A stretch of 64,000 nucleotides of DNA, taken from assembly GCF_020531965.1 (NCBI RefSeq), contig NZ_JAJAWH010000011.1, positions 1 through 64,000 of the forward strand, read 5' to 3'. Positions 30,595 to 40,318 of the stretch are shown in pieces (within the stretch, counting starts at the first letter, position 1; each line of letters opens with the position of its first letter). The position numbers and the translations under genes are program-made. The stretch comes from Pseudorhizobium xiangyangii (GTDB lineage Bacteria; Pseudomonadota; Alphaproteobacteria; Rhizobiales; Rhizobiaceae). A model generated the notes under the pieces. The model was not told the origin of the DNA. It saw only the letters and a list, made by a program, of their open reading frames with translations, and made no database searches.

Positions 30595-30869
30595 GGTGTA
30601 ACGAGACGTGGAATGTACATGGGGACCAACTTCAACTGACGTGTCCTGCGCTACGCCTATCCATGGCCGCTCTCATAGAGACAATGTGTGGAGGGGTGTT
30701 TGTCAAGCGCTATGGAACAAGGAGGGCTTCGGGCGTCGGCACAAGCCCCGACATGTTGCGGCGCTCCTTGACGTTTGGTGCTGCAAGAGGCATTTGACGC
30801 TCACATAGAAGAAGCGCGGCACACTGGCCACCAGCCATGCGCCAGAAGTCGCTTGAAAGAGAACACAAG
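30595..30869. other. Divergent intergenic region upstream of rbfA
   Basis: About 275 bases with no gene supported. Several TTGACG/TTTGAC words occur at about 30767-30800 and could be -35 boxes for rbfA, but none has a convincing -10. infB, which often precedes rbfA in bacteria, is not here. Confidence 0.4.
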
Positions 30870-31280
30870 ATGGCAAAAGCAACCTCCTCAGCGCCCTCCC
30901 AGCGCATGCTTCGTGTTGGCGAACAGGTTCGTGCGGCGATTACCCAGGTGCTTCAGCGCGGCGAAGTGCGTGACGAGCTTCTGGAAAAGACCGTGATTTC
31001 GGTTTCGGAAGTGCGGATGTCGCCGGACCTGAAGATTGCGACCGCCTATGTCACGCCGCTTGGCCTGCCGGATCACAAAGCCGTCATCGATGCGCTGAAC
31101 CGCAACTCCAAGTTCATCCGCGGACGACTGACCGGCCAGTTGCGGCAGATGAAATACATGCCGGAAGTCCGCTTCCGCGATGACACCAGCTTCGACAACT
31201 ACAAGAAGATCGACGAACTGCTGCGTTCACCCGAGGTCAGTCGCGACCTGGGTCCTCCGGCCTCCGAAGACGAAAAATAA
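30870..31280 (+). CDS. rbfA: Ribosome-binding factor A
   Basis: The 136-residue KH-type protein has [21 protein letters not shown] (N-terminal helix), [21 protein letters not shown] and [23 protein letters not shown]-type residues followed by [17 protein letters not shown]. It binds the free 30S subunit and helps 16S 5'-end maturation, especially in the cold. The ATG at 30870 is preferred over an upstream frame start at 30837. It heads the rbfA-truB-rpsO-pnp block and lies 10 bases before truB. Confidence 0.95.
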   Translation: MAKATSSAPSQRMLRVGEQVRAAITQVLQRGEVRDELLEKTVISVSEVRMSPDLKIATAYVTPLGLPDHKAVIDALNRNSKFIRGRLTGQLRQMKYMPEVRFRDDTSFDNYKKIDELLRSPEVSRDLGPPASEDEK

Positions 31281-31290
31281 GAAAAGAAGA

Positions 31291-32223
31291 ATGTCCAAAC
31301 CTCGTAAACCAAAGGGCCGCCCGGTCTCCGGATGGCTGATCCTCGACAAGCCTATCGATTTCGGCTCCACGGAGGCCGTCTCCAAGATCAAGTGGCTGTT
31401 CAACGCGCAGAAGTGCGGCCATGCGGGCACTCTTGATCCGTTGGCCTCCGGCATGTTGCCGATCGCGCTCGGCGATGCCACGAAGACGGTGCCCTATGTC
31501 ATGGACGGGCGCAAAGTCTACGAATTCACCGTCACCTGGGGTGAGGAACGCCTGACGGATGATTTGGAAGGCGAAGTGGCGCAAAGCTCCGACACACGCC
31601 CGACGGAGCAGGAAATCCGCGATCTCCTGCCGCAGTATACCGGCACGATCAACCAGGTGCCGCCGCAATTCTCGGCGATCAAGATCGCCGGCGAGCGCGC
31701 CTATGATCTCGCCCGGGATGGTGAGGTGGTGGATATCCCTGCCCGTGAGGTTCAAATCTTCCGGCTGACGCTGCTCGGTTGCCCCGATGCCGACAGCGCT
31801 CATTTCGAGGTGGAGTGCGGCAAGGGTACCTACGTGCGGGCGCTTGCCCGTGATTTCGGCCGTGACCTCGGCTGTTACGGCCATGTCTCGGCGCTTCGCC
31901 GGACGTTCGTCGCGCCGTTTGCGGAAGACCGCATGGTGCCGCTAGCCGATCTGGTGGCGCTGGAAGAGATCGAGGACCGGGATGAGCGGTTCGCCGCACT
32001 CGACGCCCACATCATCGACACCTCCGAGGCGCTTTCCAGTCTCCCCCATCTGCCCGTCACGGACGAGCAGGCGCACCGATTGCGAATGGGCAACCCGATC
32101 ATCCTGCGAGGCCGCGATGCGCCGCTTTCCGAAGCGGAAGCCTATGCGACGGTGCGCGGGCGACTCATTGCGATCGGCGAGATCGGTGAGGGCGAGTTCC
32201 GTCCCAAGCGCGTGTTTGGATGA
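31291..32223 (+). CDS. truB: tRNA pseudouridine-55 synthase
   Basis: The 310-residue product has [14 protein letters not shown] near the start and [19 protein letters not shown] with the catalytic Asp at about residue 48. [38 protein letters not shown] and [16 protein letters not shown] follow, all classic TruB signatures. It makes pseudouridine in the T loop of tRNAs. The open frame extends 37 codons upstream over rbfA, but the ATG at 31291 with AAGAAAAGAAG before it is the true start. It is co-transcribed with rbfA. Confidence 0.97.
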   Translation: MSKPRKPKGRPVSGWLILDKPIDFGSTEAVSKIKWLFNAQKCGHAGTLDPLASGMLPIALGDATKTVPYVMDGRKVYEFTVTWGEERLTDDLEGEVAQSSDTRPTEQEIRDLLPQYTGTINQVPPQFSAIKIAGERAYDLARDGEVVDIPAREVQIFRLTLLGCPDADSAHFEVECGKGTYVRALARDFGRDLGCYGHVSALRRTFVAPFAEDRMVPLADLVALEEIEDRDERFAALDAHIIDTSEALSSLPHLPVTDEQAHRLRMGNPIILRGRDAPLSEAEAYATVRGRLIAIGEIGEGEFRPKRVFG

Positions 32224-32229
32224 CGAAAG

Positions 32230-32258
32230 AGCAAGCCCCTTCCAATCCGGGGCTGCTT
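32230..32258 (+). terminator. Hairpin after truB (terminator or attenuator before rpsO)
   Basis: AGCCCC (32234-32239) faces GGGGCT (32249-32254), extended outward by AGC/GCT around a bulged A. There is only a short T stretch. It may trim or partly end the rbfA-truB transcript; rpsO, 130 bases on, probably also has its own promoter. Confidence 0.45.
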
Positions 32259-32390
32259 AGGGTATAGGCAGCGCCAGCATTGGATGCCTGGGTAATACTT
32301 TCGGCATCGATTTTGCTTTTCACGGCCATGGCTGGACGACATCCCGGCCCTTGGCGACCCCATGATCCTCATTAAGAAAGGACCTGTCCG

Positions 32391-32660
32391 ATGTCGATCA
32401 CTCCCGAGCGCAAGGCTGCGCTGATCAAGGAATACGCAACTGTTGAAGGCGACACCGGTTCTCCGGAAGTTCAGGTAGCAATCCTGACCGAGCGCATCAA
32501 CAACCTGACGGACCACTTTAAGGGCCACAAGAAGGACAACCACTCCCGTCGTGGCCTTCTCGCAATGGTTTCCAGCCGCCGCTCGCTTCTTGATTACCTC
32601 AAGAAGAAGGACGAAGGCCGTTACACCAAGCTGATTACCAGCCTGGGTGTTCGCCGCTAA
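32391..32660 (+). CDS. rpsO: 30S ribosomal protein S15
   Basis: The 89-residue product has the standard bacterial S15 length. It has [36 protein letters not shown] and [16 protein letters not shown]. It binds the central domain of 16S rRNA and often represses its own mRNA. AAAGGACC is an adequate ribosome-binding site before the ATG at 32391. As in most proteobacteria it lies directly upstream of pnp. Confidence 0.98.
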   Translation: MSITPERKAALIKEYATVEGDTGSPEVQVAILTERINNLTDHFKGHKKDNHSRRGLLAMVSSRRSLLDYLKKKDEGRYTKLITSLGVRR

Positions 32661-32668
32661 CGAAATCT

Positions 32669-32696
32669 GGCGGGCGTCTCATCAGAGGCGCCCGCC
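32669..32696 (+). terminator. Strong hairpin between rpsO and pnp
   Basis: GGCGGGCGTCTC and GAGGCGCCCGCC form a 12-bp stem with one wobble pair and an ATCA loop, followed by ATTCTTATTCTT. It starts 9 bases after the rpsO stop. It fits a rho-independent terminator and also resembles the RNase-processed stems that precede pnp in other bacteria. Confidence 0.8.
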
Positions 32697-32965
32697 ATTC
32701 TTATTCTTCGGGAAACCGAAGCAATGGCCAGTAGGCCATATCACATGGCGGACCGGATGGCCGGTTTCGCCAAATCAACCGCTGACCTGCCATGGGGCAG
32801 GATTGCCGGATGCTTTCGCCAGACCTCGTCGTCTGGCTCGGCGACAGGATGGCTCAGGGCCATCCCTCGAAACGAAAGCCTCCCGTTGTCTTGCCCGTGT
32901 CACGTCAACATTTGCGCATGGCCTGCCCATCTGAGGCAAGCAAGCTGCGCTACGAAGGACCAGAC
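32697..32965 (+). promoter_or_regulatory. Long pnp leader
   Basis: About 270 bases separate the rpsO hairpin from the pnp start. An open frame runs through part of it but shows no PNPase residues. In other bacteria pnp has its own promoter here and the leader is the target of autoregulation; no clear promoter box was picked out. Confidence 0.4.
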
Positions 32966-35101
32966 ATGTTCAATACACATTCTGTCGAAATCGAGTGGGC
33001 CGGACGCCCGCTGAAGCTGGAAACGGGCAAGATCGCCCGTCAGGCTGACGGCGCCGTTCTCGCCACCTACGGTGAAACCGTCGTTCTCGCGACCGTCGTT
33101 TCCGCCAAGGCTCCGAAAGCCGGTCAGGACTTCTTCCCGCTGACCGTCAACTACCAGGAAAAGACCTACGCTGCCGGCAAGATCCCGGGTGGCTACTTCA
33201 AGCGCGAAGGCCGTCCGTCGGAAAAGGAAACCCTGGTTTCCCGCCTGATCGACCGTCCGATCCGCCCGCTCTTCCCTGAAGGCTACAAGAACGACACCCA
33301 GGTCGTCGTCACCGTCGTCCAGCACGACCTTGAGAACGATCCCGACGTATTGTCGATGGTTGCTGCGTCTGCAGCGCTTACGCTTTCCGGCGTCCCGTTC
33401 ATGGGCCCGGTCGGCGGCGCGCGCGTTGGTTACATCAATGGCGAATACGTCCTCAACCCGCACCTCGACGAGATGCAGGAATCGACCCTCGACCTCGTCG
33501 TTGCCGGCACCCAGGACGCCGTCCTGATGGTTGAGTCCGAAGCCAAGGAACTCAACGAAGAAATCATGCTCGGCGCCGTCATGTTCGGCCACAAGGGCTT
33601 CCAGCCGGTCATCGATGCGATCATCAAGCTCGCAGAAGTTGCCGCCAAGGAACCGCGCGACTTCCAGCCGGAAGACCACTCGGAACTTGAAGCCGAAATG
33701 CTGAAGCTTTTCGAAGCCGAACTTCGCACCGCCTACAAGAACACCCAGAAAGCTGAGCGCTACGCTGCCGTCGACGCCGTCAAGGCAAAGGTCAAGGCTC
33801 ACTTCTTCCCGGAAGGCGTCGAGCCCAAGTACACCGCTGAAGTCATCGGTGCGACCTTCAAGCACCTGCAGGCCAAGATCGTTCGCTGGAACATCCTCGA
33901 CACCAAGAGCCGCATCGACGGCCGCGACCTGTCGACCGTTCGTGCGATCGTCTCGGAAGTCGGCATCCTGCCGCGTACGCACGGCTCGGCACTCTTCACC
34001 CGCGGTGAAACGCAGGCGATCGTGGTTGCCACGCTCGGTACCGGTGAAGACGAACAGTACGTCGATAGCCTCACAGGCATGTACAAGGAGCGCTTCCTGC
34101 TCCATTACAACTTCCCTCCCTACTCGGTTGGCGAAACCGGCCGCATGGGCTCCCCGGGCCGCCGCGAAATCGGCCATGGCAAGCTCGCATGGCGCGCCAT
34201 TCGTCCGATGCTGCCGAGCGCCGAGCAGTTCCCCTATACGCTGCGTATCGTTTCCGAGATCACCGAGTCGAACGGCTCGTCCTCGATGGCAACTGTCTGC
34301 GGCACGTCGCTCGCACTGATGGACGCTGGCGTTCCACTGGCAAAGCCGGTTGCCGGCATCGCCATGGGCCTGATCCTCGAAGGTGATCGCTTTGCGGTTC
34401 TCTCCGATATCCTCGGCGACGAAGATCACCTCGGCGACATGGACTTCAAGGTTGCAGGTACTGCCGACGGCATCACCTCGCTGCAGATGGACATCAAGAT
34501 CGCCGGTATCACCGAAGAGATCATGAAGGTCGCGCTTGCCCAGGCACAGGGCGGTCGCACGCACATCCTCGGCGAAATGGCCAATGCCATCTCCGAGGGC
34601 CGTTCGCAGCTCGGCGAATTCGCTCCGCGCATCGAAGTGATGAACATCCCGGTCGACAAGATCCGTGAAGTCATCGGTTCGGGCGGCAAGGTCATCCGCG
34701 AAATCGTCGAGAAGACCGGCGCCAAGATCAACATCGAAGACGACGGCACCGTCAAGATCGCGTCTTCCTCCGGCAAGGAAATCGAAGCGGCCCGCAAATG
34801 GATCCACTCGATCGTTGCTGAACCGGAAGTCGGCGCCGTTTACGAAGGTACTGTTGTGAAGACCGCTGACTTCGGCGCCTTCGTCAACTTCTTCGGCGCC
34901 CGCGATGGCCTCGTGCACATCTCGCAGCTCGCGGCTGACCGCGTTGCCAAGACCCAGGACGTCGTCAAGGAAGGCGACAAGGTCTGGGTCAAGCTGATGG
35001 GCTTCGACGAGCGTGGCAAGGTTCGCCTGTCGATGAAGGTCGTCGACCAGGCTACCGGCCAGGAGATCAAGAAGGCCGACGGCGGCGAAGCTGCCGAGTA
35101 A
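32966..35101 (+). CDS. pnp: Polyribonucleotide nucleotidyltransferase (PNPase)
   Basis: The 711-residue product has two RNase PH domains ([20 protein letters not shown] early, [20 protein letters not shown] in the second), an alpha-helical linker, then KH ([20 protein letters not shown], about 555-575) and S1 ([18 protein letters not shown], about 622-640) domains. It degrades RNA 3' to 5' with phosphate and sits in the degradosome. The ATG at 32966 fits the family N-terminus [14 protein letters not shown]. Codon use is very regular, as expected for a highly expressed gene. The codon bias also creates a spurious 1029-codon open frame on the opposite strand. Confidence 0.98.
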   Translation: MFNTHSVEIEWAGRPLKLETGKIARQADGAVLATYGETVVLATVVSAKAPKAGQDFFPLTVNYQEKTYAAGKIPGGYFKREGRPSEKETLVSRLIDRPIRPLFPEGYKNDTQVVVTVVQHDLENDPDVLSMVAASAALTLSGVPFMGPVGGARVGYINGEYVLNPHLDEMQESTLDLVVAGTQDAVLMVESEAKELNEEIMLGAVMFGHKGFQPVIDAIIKLAEVAAKEPRDFQPEDHSELEAEMLKLFEAELRTAYKNTQKAERYAAVDAVKAKVKAHFFPEGVEPKYTAEVIGATFKHLQAKIVRWNILDTKSRIDGRDLSTVRAIVSEVGILPRTHGSALFTRGETQAIVVATLGTGEDEQYVDSLTGMYKERFLLHYNFPPYSVGETGRMGSPGRREIGHGKLAWRAIRPMLPSAEQFPYTLRIVSEITESNGSSSMATVCGTSLALMDAGVPLAKPVAGIAMGLILEGDRFAVLSDILGDEDHLGDMDFKVAGTADGITSLQMDIKIAGITEEIMKVALAQAQGGRTHILGEMANAISEGRSQLGEFAPRIEVMNIPVDKIREVIGSGGKVIREIVEKTGAKINIEDDGTVKIASSSGKEIEAARKWIHSIVAEPEVGAVYEGTVVKTADFGAFVNFFGARDGLVHISQLAADRVAKTQDVVKEGDKVWVKLMGFDERGKVRLSMKVVDQATGQEIKKADGGEAAE

Positions 35102-35124
35102 GGCTTCCTTCTCCGACATCATCG

Positions 35125-35151
35125 AGGCGCGGGAGAATTTCCGCGCCTTTT
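35125..35151 (+). terminator. Rho-independent terminator after pnp
   Basis: AGGCGCGG (35125-35132) pairs with CCGCGCCT (35141-35148) and runs into TTTT. It ends the pnp transcript 23 bases after the stop codon. Confidence 0.8.
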
Positions 35152-35179
35152 CCATTTCTGTCGCTGGAAACAACTCGCC

Positions 35180-36184
35180 ATGAGCCGAGACGCATTCAAG
35201 ACCCTGTTCCACCCCTTCGCAACCGAGGCGGTTCCCATGCCGGAAGCCGGCGACCGCGTGCTGTTCCTCAGCGCGGAGGCAGGTCAGTTGCCGGAGGGTT
35301 TCCATGGCGAAATTACCGCCATTCAGCCTTTCAGGCCACTTTTCCGCGCAATCCGTGAAAACGCCTTTCCGGTGGCGGAGGACCGCGACTACGACGCAGC
35401 GCTTATTCTTTGCGGCAAGCACCGCGGCGACAACGAAAACCGCGTCGCGGAGGCGCTGGAGCGTGTAAAGGCTGGCGGCATGGTCGTCATCGCCGGAGGC
35501 AAGGAGGACGGCATCCAGCCGCTGCGCAACACGCTCCTGAAGCTCGGCATCCAGCTCGACTACACGCCGAAATATCACGGCGTAGCAATCTGGTTTGCGC
35601 GGCCCGAAAGTGTCGAGCCATTGATAGCTGCGCTCAAGAGGCCTTCCGTAATGGTCGAAGGCCGGTTTGAGGCGGCGCCGGGCATGTTCTCGCATGACCG
35701 GGTTGATCCGGGCTCCGAACTGCTGGTGAGCCGCCTGCCGACGGATTTTGACGGCAATGTCGCCGATTTCGGCGCCGGCTGGGGCTATCTCTCGGTCATG
35801 CTGGCGCAAAGGTCTCCGCGCGTGAATCGCATAGATCTGTTCGAGGCCGACTACCGGGCACTGGAGTTCGCCAAGCGCAATGTCGCCCGCAATTGCCCGG
35901 ATCTCGAGGCGCGCTTCTTCTGGCAGGATCTTGGTTCGGAGCCGCCGAAGGAAAAATACGACATGGTCATCATGAACCCGCCCTTCCATGAGACGCAGGT
36001 GTCCGACCCCGAGCTCGGCAAAACGATGATCCGCACCGCCGCGTCGGCACTCCGTAATGGCGGCAGACTGATGCTCGTCGCCAACCGTGGCATGACTTAC
36101 GAGCCGGTACTGGGGACGGAGTTCAAGGAAAGCGGGGAGACCTGCCGCAACGCCCGCTTCAAGATCCTCTGGGCGAAGAAGTAG
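35180..36184 (+). CDS. RsmC-like class I SAM-dependent methyltransferase (predicted 16S rRNA G1207)
   Basis: The 334-residue two-domain product has an N-terminal degenerate methyltransferase-like half (EALERVKAGGMVVIAGGKEDG). The catalytic half has VADFGAGWGYLSVMLA (motif I, about 193-208) and MNPPFHE (motif IV), which is the N6/N2-purine signature of RsmC/RlmG. G1207 of 16S rRNA is the likely target by family. It follows pnp after a terminator and is ended by a strong bidirectional hairpin, so it is probably expressed alone. Confidence 0.85.
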   Translation: MSRDAFKTLFHPFATEAVPMPEAGDRVLFLSAEAGQLPEGFHGEITAIQPFRPLFRAIRENAFPVAEDRDYDAALILCGKHRGDNENRVAEALERVKAGGMVVIAGGKEDGIQPLRNTLLKLGIQLDYTPKYHGVAIWFARPESVEPLIAALKRPSVMVEGRFEAAPGMFSHDRVDPGSELLVSRLPTDFDGNVADFGAGWGYLSVMLAQRSPRVNRIDLFEADYRALEFAKRNVARNCPDLEARFFWQDLGSEPPKEKYDMVIMNPPFHETQVSDPELGKTMIRTAASALRNGGRLMLVANRGMTYEPVLGTEFKESGETCRNARFKILWAKK

Positions 36185-36193
36185 TTCAAACGA

Positions 36194-36227
36194 AAAGAGG
36201 CCCCGCTGGTGACAGCGGGGCCTCTTT
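36194..36227. terminator. Strong bidirectional terminator
   Basis: A perfect 15-bp stem, AAAGAGGCCCCGCTG with CAGCGGGGCCTCTTT, around a GTGA loop lies between the convergent rsmC-like and fabI genes. The A/T flanks give a T run on both strands, so it serves both. Confidence 0.93.
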
Positions 36228-36244
36228 CAGTTCTGGGAATGATC

Positions 36245-37051
36245 TCACTCCACGTCGGCGGTGCGCAGATGTTCGAGGACGGGCAGTGAGGTGATGTTAT
36301 AGCCGGCGTCCACGTAGTGGATCTCGCCGGTCACGCCGCGCGAAAGATCCGACAGCAGGTACAGTGCGGAGCCGCCGATGTCCTCGATCGTCGCCGTGCG
36401 GCGCAAGGGAGCGTTCTTCTGGTTCCAGGAGTACATGGCGCGCGCGTCCGAGATGCCGGCGCCCGCAAGGGTGCGTACCGGGCCTGCGGAGATCGAGTTG
36501 ACGCGGATGTCCTTCGGGCCAAAGTCCGCTGCCAGATAGCGCACGGAGGCCTCCAGCGCAGCCTTGGCAACGCCCATCACGTTGTAGTTCGGAATGACGC
36601 GCGTAGAGCCGCCGTAGGTGAGGGTGAGCATCGACCCGCCATCCGTCATCAGCTCTGCAGCGCGCTTGGCGACCTCTGTGAAGGAGAAGCAGGAGATGAC
36701 CATGGTGCGGCTGAAGTTGTCACGCGTTGTGTTCGCGTAGAGGCCCTTGAGCTCGTTCTTGTCGGAAAATCCGATGGCATGGACCATGAAATCGAGCTTG
36801 CCCCAGCGTTCCTTGATGGCGTCGAACGTGGCGTCGACAGAGGCAATGTCTTCCACGTCGCAGGGCAACAGGAAGTCCGAGCCGACTTCGGCGGCGAGCG
36901 GCTTCACCCGTTTGCCCAACGCGTCGCCTTGATAGGTGAAAGCAAGTTCCGCGCCCTGTGAGGCTACGGCCTTCGCAATACCCCAGGCGATGGAGTGGTT
37001 GTTCGCGACCCCCATGATCAGGCCGCGTTTTCCCTGCATGATGCCTGTCAT
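36245..37051 (-). CDS. fabI: Enoyl-[acyl-carrier-protein] reductase (NADH), FabI
   Basis: The 268-residue SDR-type product has the FabI signatures GKRGLIMGVANNHSIAWGIA, the family Ser/Gln substitution in the dinucleotide loop, HAIGFSDKNELKG and the Y-x6-K pair in YNVMGVAKAALEA. It carries out the last step of each fatty acid elongation cycle. It lies 5 bases after fabB on the same strand, so fabA-fabB-fabI form one operon; a bidirectional terminator follows. It is the triclosan-target type enzyme by family. Confidence 0.96.
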   Translation of the reverse strand: MTGIMQGKRGLIMGVANNHSIAWGIAKAVASQGAELAFTYQGDALGKRVKPLAAEVGSDFLLPCDVEDIASVDATFDAIKERWGKLDFMVHAIGFSDKNELKGLYANTTRDNFSRTMVISCFSFTEVAKRAAELMTDGGSMLTLTYGGSTRVIPNYNVMGVAKAALEASVRYLAADFGPKDIRVNSISAGPVRTLAGAGISDARAMYSWNQKNAPLRRTATIEDIGGSALYLLSDLSRGVTGEIHYVDAGYNITSLPVLEHLRTADVE

Positions 37052-37056
37052 GAGTT

Positions 37057-38280
37057 TTATCCGTTATGACGCTGGAAGACGAGCGTGGCGTTGGTGCCAC
37101 CGAACCCGAAGGAATTGGAAAGAACCGTATCGATCTTGGCGTTGTCGATACGCTTGCGGACGATAGGAACGCCTTCGAACTCGGGATCCAGCGTCTGGAT
37201 ATGCGCGCTTTCGCCGATGAACTTTTCCTGCATCATCAGCAAGCCGTAGATCGATTCCTGCACACCGGCGGCGCCAAGCGAGTGGCCCGTAAGCGACTTT
37301 GTCGACTGGATATGCGGGATCTTGGCTCCGAACACTTCGCGGATTGCGCCGATTTCCTTGCTGTCGCCAACCGGCGTCGAAGTGCCGTGCGTGTTGATGT
37401 AGTCCACTTCGCCCTTTACCGTCGACAGCGCCTGGCGCATGCAGCGGATGGCGCCTTCGCCAGACGGAGCAACCATGTCGTAGCCGTCCGATGTCGCGCC
37501 GTAGCCGACGAGCTCGGCATAGATCTTGGCGCCGCGCGCCTTGGCGTGCTCCAGTTCCTCAAGAACGAGGACACCGGCACCGCCAGCGATGACGAAGCCA
37601 TCGCGGTCGGCGTCATAGGCACGCGAGGCGAGTGCGGGCGTATCGTTGTACTTGGTCGACATCGCGCCCATGGCGTCGAACAGGTTCGACATCGTCCAGT
37701 CGAGGTCTTCGTGACCGCCGGCGAACATCATGTCCTGCTTGCCCCACTGGATCATTTCGGCGGCGTTGCCGATGCAATGCGCGGATGTCGAGCATGCCGA
37801 CGAGATCGAGTAGTTGACGCCGTGGATCTTGAACCAGGTCGCAAGCGTGGCCGATGCGGTCGATGACATGGCCTTGGGCACCGCAAACGGGCCGATCCGC
37901 TTCGGGCTGTTGTTCTTGATTGTGATGTCGGCAGCTTCGATGAGCGTACGGGTCGAAGGGCCGCCGGAGCCCATGATGATGCCGACGCGCTCGTTCTCGC
38001 TGTAGTCCTTCTCCTCGAGACCGGAATCGGCAAGCGCCTGCTTCATGGCCACGTGGTTCCAGGCGCCGCCCTGGGAAAGGAAGCGCATGGCGCGACGGTC
38101 GACGAGGTCCGTCGGATCCAGGGACGGCTTGCCCCAGACCTGGCACTTGAAGCCATGCTCTGCGAAATCCGGAGAGGAGGAAATGCCGGACTTAGCCTGG
38201 CGGAGAGATTCGGTGACTTCGGCGGCATCGCTTCCGATCGAGGATACGATACCGAGACCCGTGACAACTACCCGTCTCAT
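37057..38280 (-). CDS. fabB: Beta-ketoacyl-ACP synthase I, FabB
   Basis: The 407-residue thiolase-fold condensing enzyme has the nucleophile Cys 163 in [15 protein letters not shown] and the two catalytic His in [11 protein letters not shown] and [11 protein letters not shown]. It elongates both saturated and FabA-made unsaturated acyl-ACPs, which explains its pairing with fabA. It lies 47 bases downstream of fabA and 5 bases upstream of fabI. Length and motifs fit FabB more than FabF because of the operon with fabA. Confidence 0.96.
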   Translation of the reverse strand: MRRVVVTGLGIVSSIGSDAAEVTESLRQAKSGISSSPDFAEHGFKCQVWGKPSLDPTDLVDRRAMRFLSQGGAWNHVAMKQALADSGLEEKDYSENERVGIIMGSGGPSTRTLIEAADITIKNNSPKRIGPFAVPKAMSSTASATLATWFKIHGVNYSISSACSTSAHCIGNAAEMIQWGKQDMMFAGGHEDLDWTMSNLFDAMGAMSTKYNDTPALASRAYDADRDGFVIAGGAGVLVLEELEHAKARGAKIYAELVGYGATSDGYDMVAPSGEGAIRCMRQALSTVKGEVDYINTHGTSTPVGDSKEIGAIREVFGAKIPHIQSTKSLTGHSLGAAGVQESIYGLLMMQEKFIGESAHIQTLDPEFEGVPIVRKRIDNAKIDTVLSNSFGFGGTNATLVFQRHNG

Positions 38281-38327
38281 CTGATGGACCTTTTCTACTC
38301 GTTCTGGCCGTTTGGCGGCAGGGCCGC

Positions 38328-38843
38328 TTAGGCCGTCTTGTCTTTCGACAGACCGACGCGAAGGTCGGCCGCCTGATAAATGGTTTCACCGTCGGCCTTC
38401 AGCCAGCCGTCGGCAGTGCCGAGCACCAGTCGTCCGCGCATCACCCGTTTGAAGTCGATGCCGTACTCCAGCAGCTTGGTTTCCGGGCGAACCATGCCCT
38501 TGAACTTCACTTCGCCGGTCGAGAGCGCCATGCCGCGGCCAGGTTCACCCAGCCAGCCGAGGAAGAAACCGGTCAGCTGCCACATTCCGTCGAGGCCGAG
38601 GCAGCCCGGCATGATGGGATTGCCCTGGAAGTGGCACGGGAAGTACCAGTCGTCCGGACGGACGTCGTACTCTGCGCGAATGTAACCCTTGTCGTACTCG
38701 CCGCCGGTTTCGGAAATGTCGGTGATGCGATGGACCATCAGCATCGGCGGCAGGGGAAGCTGCGCATTGCCGGGTCCGAACAACTCGCCGCGACCGCAGC
38801 TCAGGATTTCTTCGTAAGAGAAGCTCGACTGTCTTTCCGTCAT
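38328..38843 (-). CDS. fabA: 3-hydroxydecanoyl-ACP dehydratase/isomerase, FabA
   Basis: The 171-residue hot-dog protein has the active-site His 71 in [14 protein letters not shown] and Asp 85 in [15 protein letters not shown]. It dehydrates 3-hydroxyacyl-ACP and isomerises trans-2 to cis-3-decenoyl-ACP, the branch point for unsaturated fatty acids. The ATG at 38843 with a GGGGA-type site upstream is preferred over a frame start at 38912. It is the first gene of fabA-fabB-fabI and divergent from irr. Confidence 0.97.
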   Translation of the reverse strand: MTERQSSFSYEEILSCGRGELFGPGNAQLPLPPMLMVHRITDISETGGEYDKGYIRAEYDVRPDDWYFPCHFQGNPIMPGCLGLDGMWQLTGFFLGWLGEPGRGMALSTGEVKFKGMVRPETKLLEYGIDFKRVMRGRLVLGTADGWLKADGETIYQAADLRVGLSKDKTA

Positions 38844-39106
38844 TAAATTCCGGGTCCCCTTATGCCGATGTCTGACCTTACTATGGCAAATCCGGCAGAA
38901 ATTGAAGCACAACGATGAACGCGGCGAAAGTCTGCCCTCTCTTTAGGGCAAGCCATAGGCCGCATTGTCAGGTCCGCATATAGGAAGCTGAGGCGGCAAA
39001 CCAGTGGCTTCCGGCCAAATAACGCGTTTTGCAACGCTCAGCAGGCGGGAACTCCGTCGGGGCTATTGAAAGCAACGGCGCTAAAAGTTATATCGCAAAG
39101 TCAAGA
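38844..39106. promoter_or_regulatory. Divergent promoter region fabA / irr
   Basis: About 260 bases hold the promoters of both operons. No clear iron-control element or canonical promoter pair was identified by eye. Confidence 0.5.
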
Positions 39107-39559
39107 ATGAACGCGCGGACAGACGTGGGGCATATCGGCACGATGGCAAACGCCATGATCAGCATCGACACGAGACTGCGCGATTGCGGCTTGCGCCCGA
39201 CGCGCCAGCGCATCGCGCTCGCCGATCTACTGTTCGCCAAGGGCGACCGTCACTTGACCGTAGAGGAATTGCACGAGGAGGCGCTGGCCGCCGACGTGCC
39301 CGTTTCGCTCGCGACGGTTTACAATACTTTGCACCAGTTTACCGAGGCCGGCCTTATCCGCGTTCTCGCGGTGGAAGGTTCGCGCACCTATTTCGACACC
39401 AACGTCTCCGATCACCACCACTTCTTTGTCGAGGGCCGCAACGAGGTCCTGGACATTCCGATCAGCAATATCGAGATCGGCAACCTTCCGCCGGCACCGG
39501 AGGGACTGGAGATCGCCTACGTGGACGTTGTCATCCGCCTGCGCGAAAAGAAGTCGTAA
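39107..39559 (+). CDS. irr: Iron response regulator Irr (Fur family)
   Basis: The 150-residue product has the Fur-family wHTH with LRDCGLRPTRQRIALADLLF and SLATVYNTLHQFTEAGLIR. The HHH cluster in VSDHHHFFVEGRNEV is the heme/metal site typical of rhizobial Irr. Irr represses heme synthesis and activates iron uptake-related control under low iron, and it is destabilised by heme. The start is not certain: ATG at 39107 or ATG at 39143, which would drop twelve residues. The place next to fabA is conserved in rhizobia, to my knowledge. Confidence 0.93.
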   Translation: MNARTDVGHIGTMANAMISIDTRLRDCGLRPTRQRIALADLLFAKGDRHLTVEELHEEALAADVPVSLATVYNTLHQFTEAGLIRVLAVEGSRTYFDTNVSDHHHFFVEGRNEVLDIPISNIEIGNLPPAPEGLEIAYVDVVIRLREKKS

Positions 39560-39565
39560 CAGGCC

Positions 39566-40207
39566 CTACCGCTTCTTCATTACGTCATCCGGATCGCGCC
39601 CCGGCCGAGGCCGGTATCGGGGAATGGTCCATCCGTATTGGATTGCTCCGCCGCGAAGTGCGAGCGCGACTGCGAATCCGGCGGCCGAGCTGACATACAG
39701 CGGAATGCCCATGGCCTGGGATGCCGTGAAGGTGGAGGCTCCGGCAAGCGCAGACAAAATATAGATTTCCGGGCGCAGCAGTACTGAAGGCTCATCAGCC
39801 AGCAGGTCGCGCAGCACGCCACCACACGTGGCGGTCAGCATGCCCGTGACGATCGCGATTGTCGCTGACCCCGTTGCCTCCAGCCCCAGGACCGCGCCCA
39901 TCACGCAATAGGCAGCAAGGCCGATCGCATCCAGCCAGATCAGCAGCCAGTATCGCCATTCGATGAGGTGGGCCGTGAAGAAGACGACAATGCCGGTCGC
40001 AACGCAGACCAGGATATAGGTTGGATCGACAACCCAGAAGACGGTCTTTCCGAGCACCAGGTCCCGCAACGTACCGCCACCGACGCCCGTTACGGCCGCG
40101 AAGAACAGAAAGCCGATGAGGTCCAGCTGCTTGCGCGAGGCAGCCAGGGCACCGGTCGCAGCGAAGACGACGACGCCAGCGTAGTTCAGGACAGTAAGCA
40201 CTTCCAC
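39566..40207 (-). CDS. UPF0126/TRIC-family membrane protein
   Basis: The 213-residue product has about seven helices in two repeats. Each repeat has a glycine-rich loop: AVTGVGGGTLRDLVLGK (about 39-55) and GMLTATCGGVLRDLLADE (about 122-139). This is the bacterial TRIC-type (UPF0126) signature, with the GGGxxRD element repeated. Such proteins conduct or carry monovalent cations or small metabolites; the role here is unknown. It converges on irr with a 6-base gap. Confidence 0.88.
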   Translation of the reverse strand: MEVLTVLNYAGVVVFAATGALAASRKQLDLIGFLFFAAVTGVGGGTLRDLVLGKTVFWVVDPTYILVCVATGIVVFFTAHLIEWRYWLLIWLDAIGLAAYCVMGAVLGLEATGSATIAIVTGMLTATCGGVLRDLLADEPSVLLRPEIYILSALAGASTFTASQAMGIPLYVSSAAGFAVALALRGGAIQYGWTIPRYRPRPGRDPDDVMKKR

Positions 40208-40318
40208 CTCCGAGCCCGGTCAGATCACCAGCGTCGCGCAAGTGCGATCGATTAAGCTGGCCTATGTTTCCATCTTCTTACGCGCAGAGCGCGAAGAGGC
40301 GAAGGGGTTCAAGGAGCC

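Noticed and set aside
32900-35989. 1029-codon open frame antisense to pnp and the rsmC-like gene
   Set aside because: It is produced by the regular GC-rich third-position codon use of pnp on the other strand. Its translation shows no family motifs, while pnp is complete and clear.
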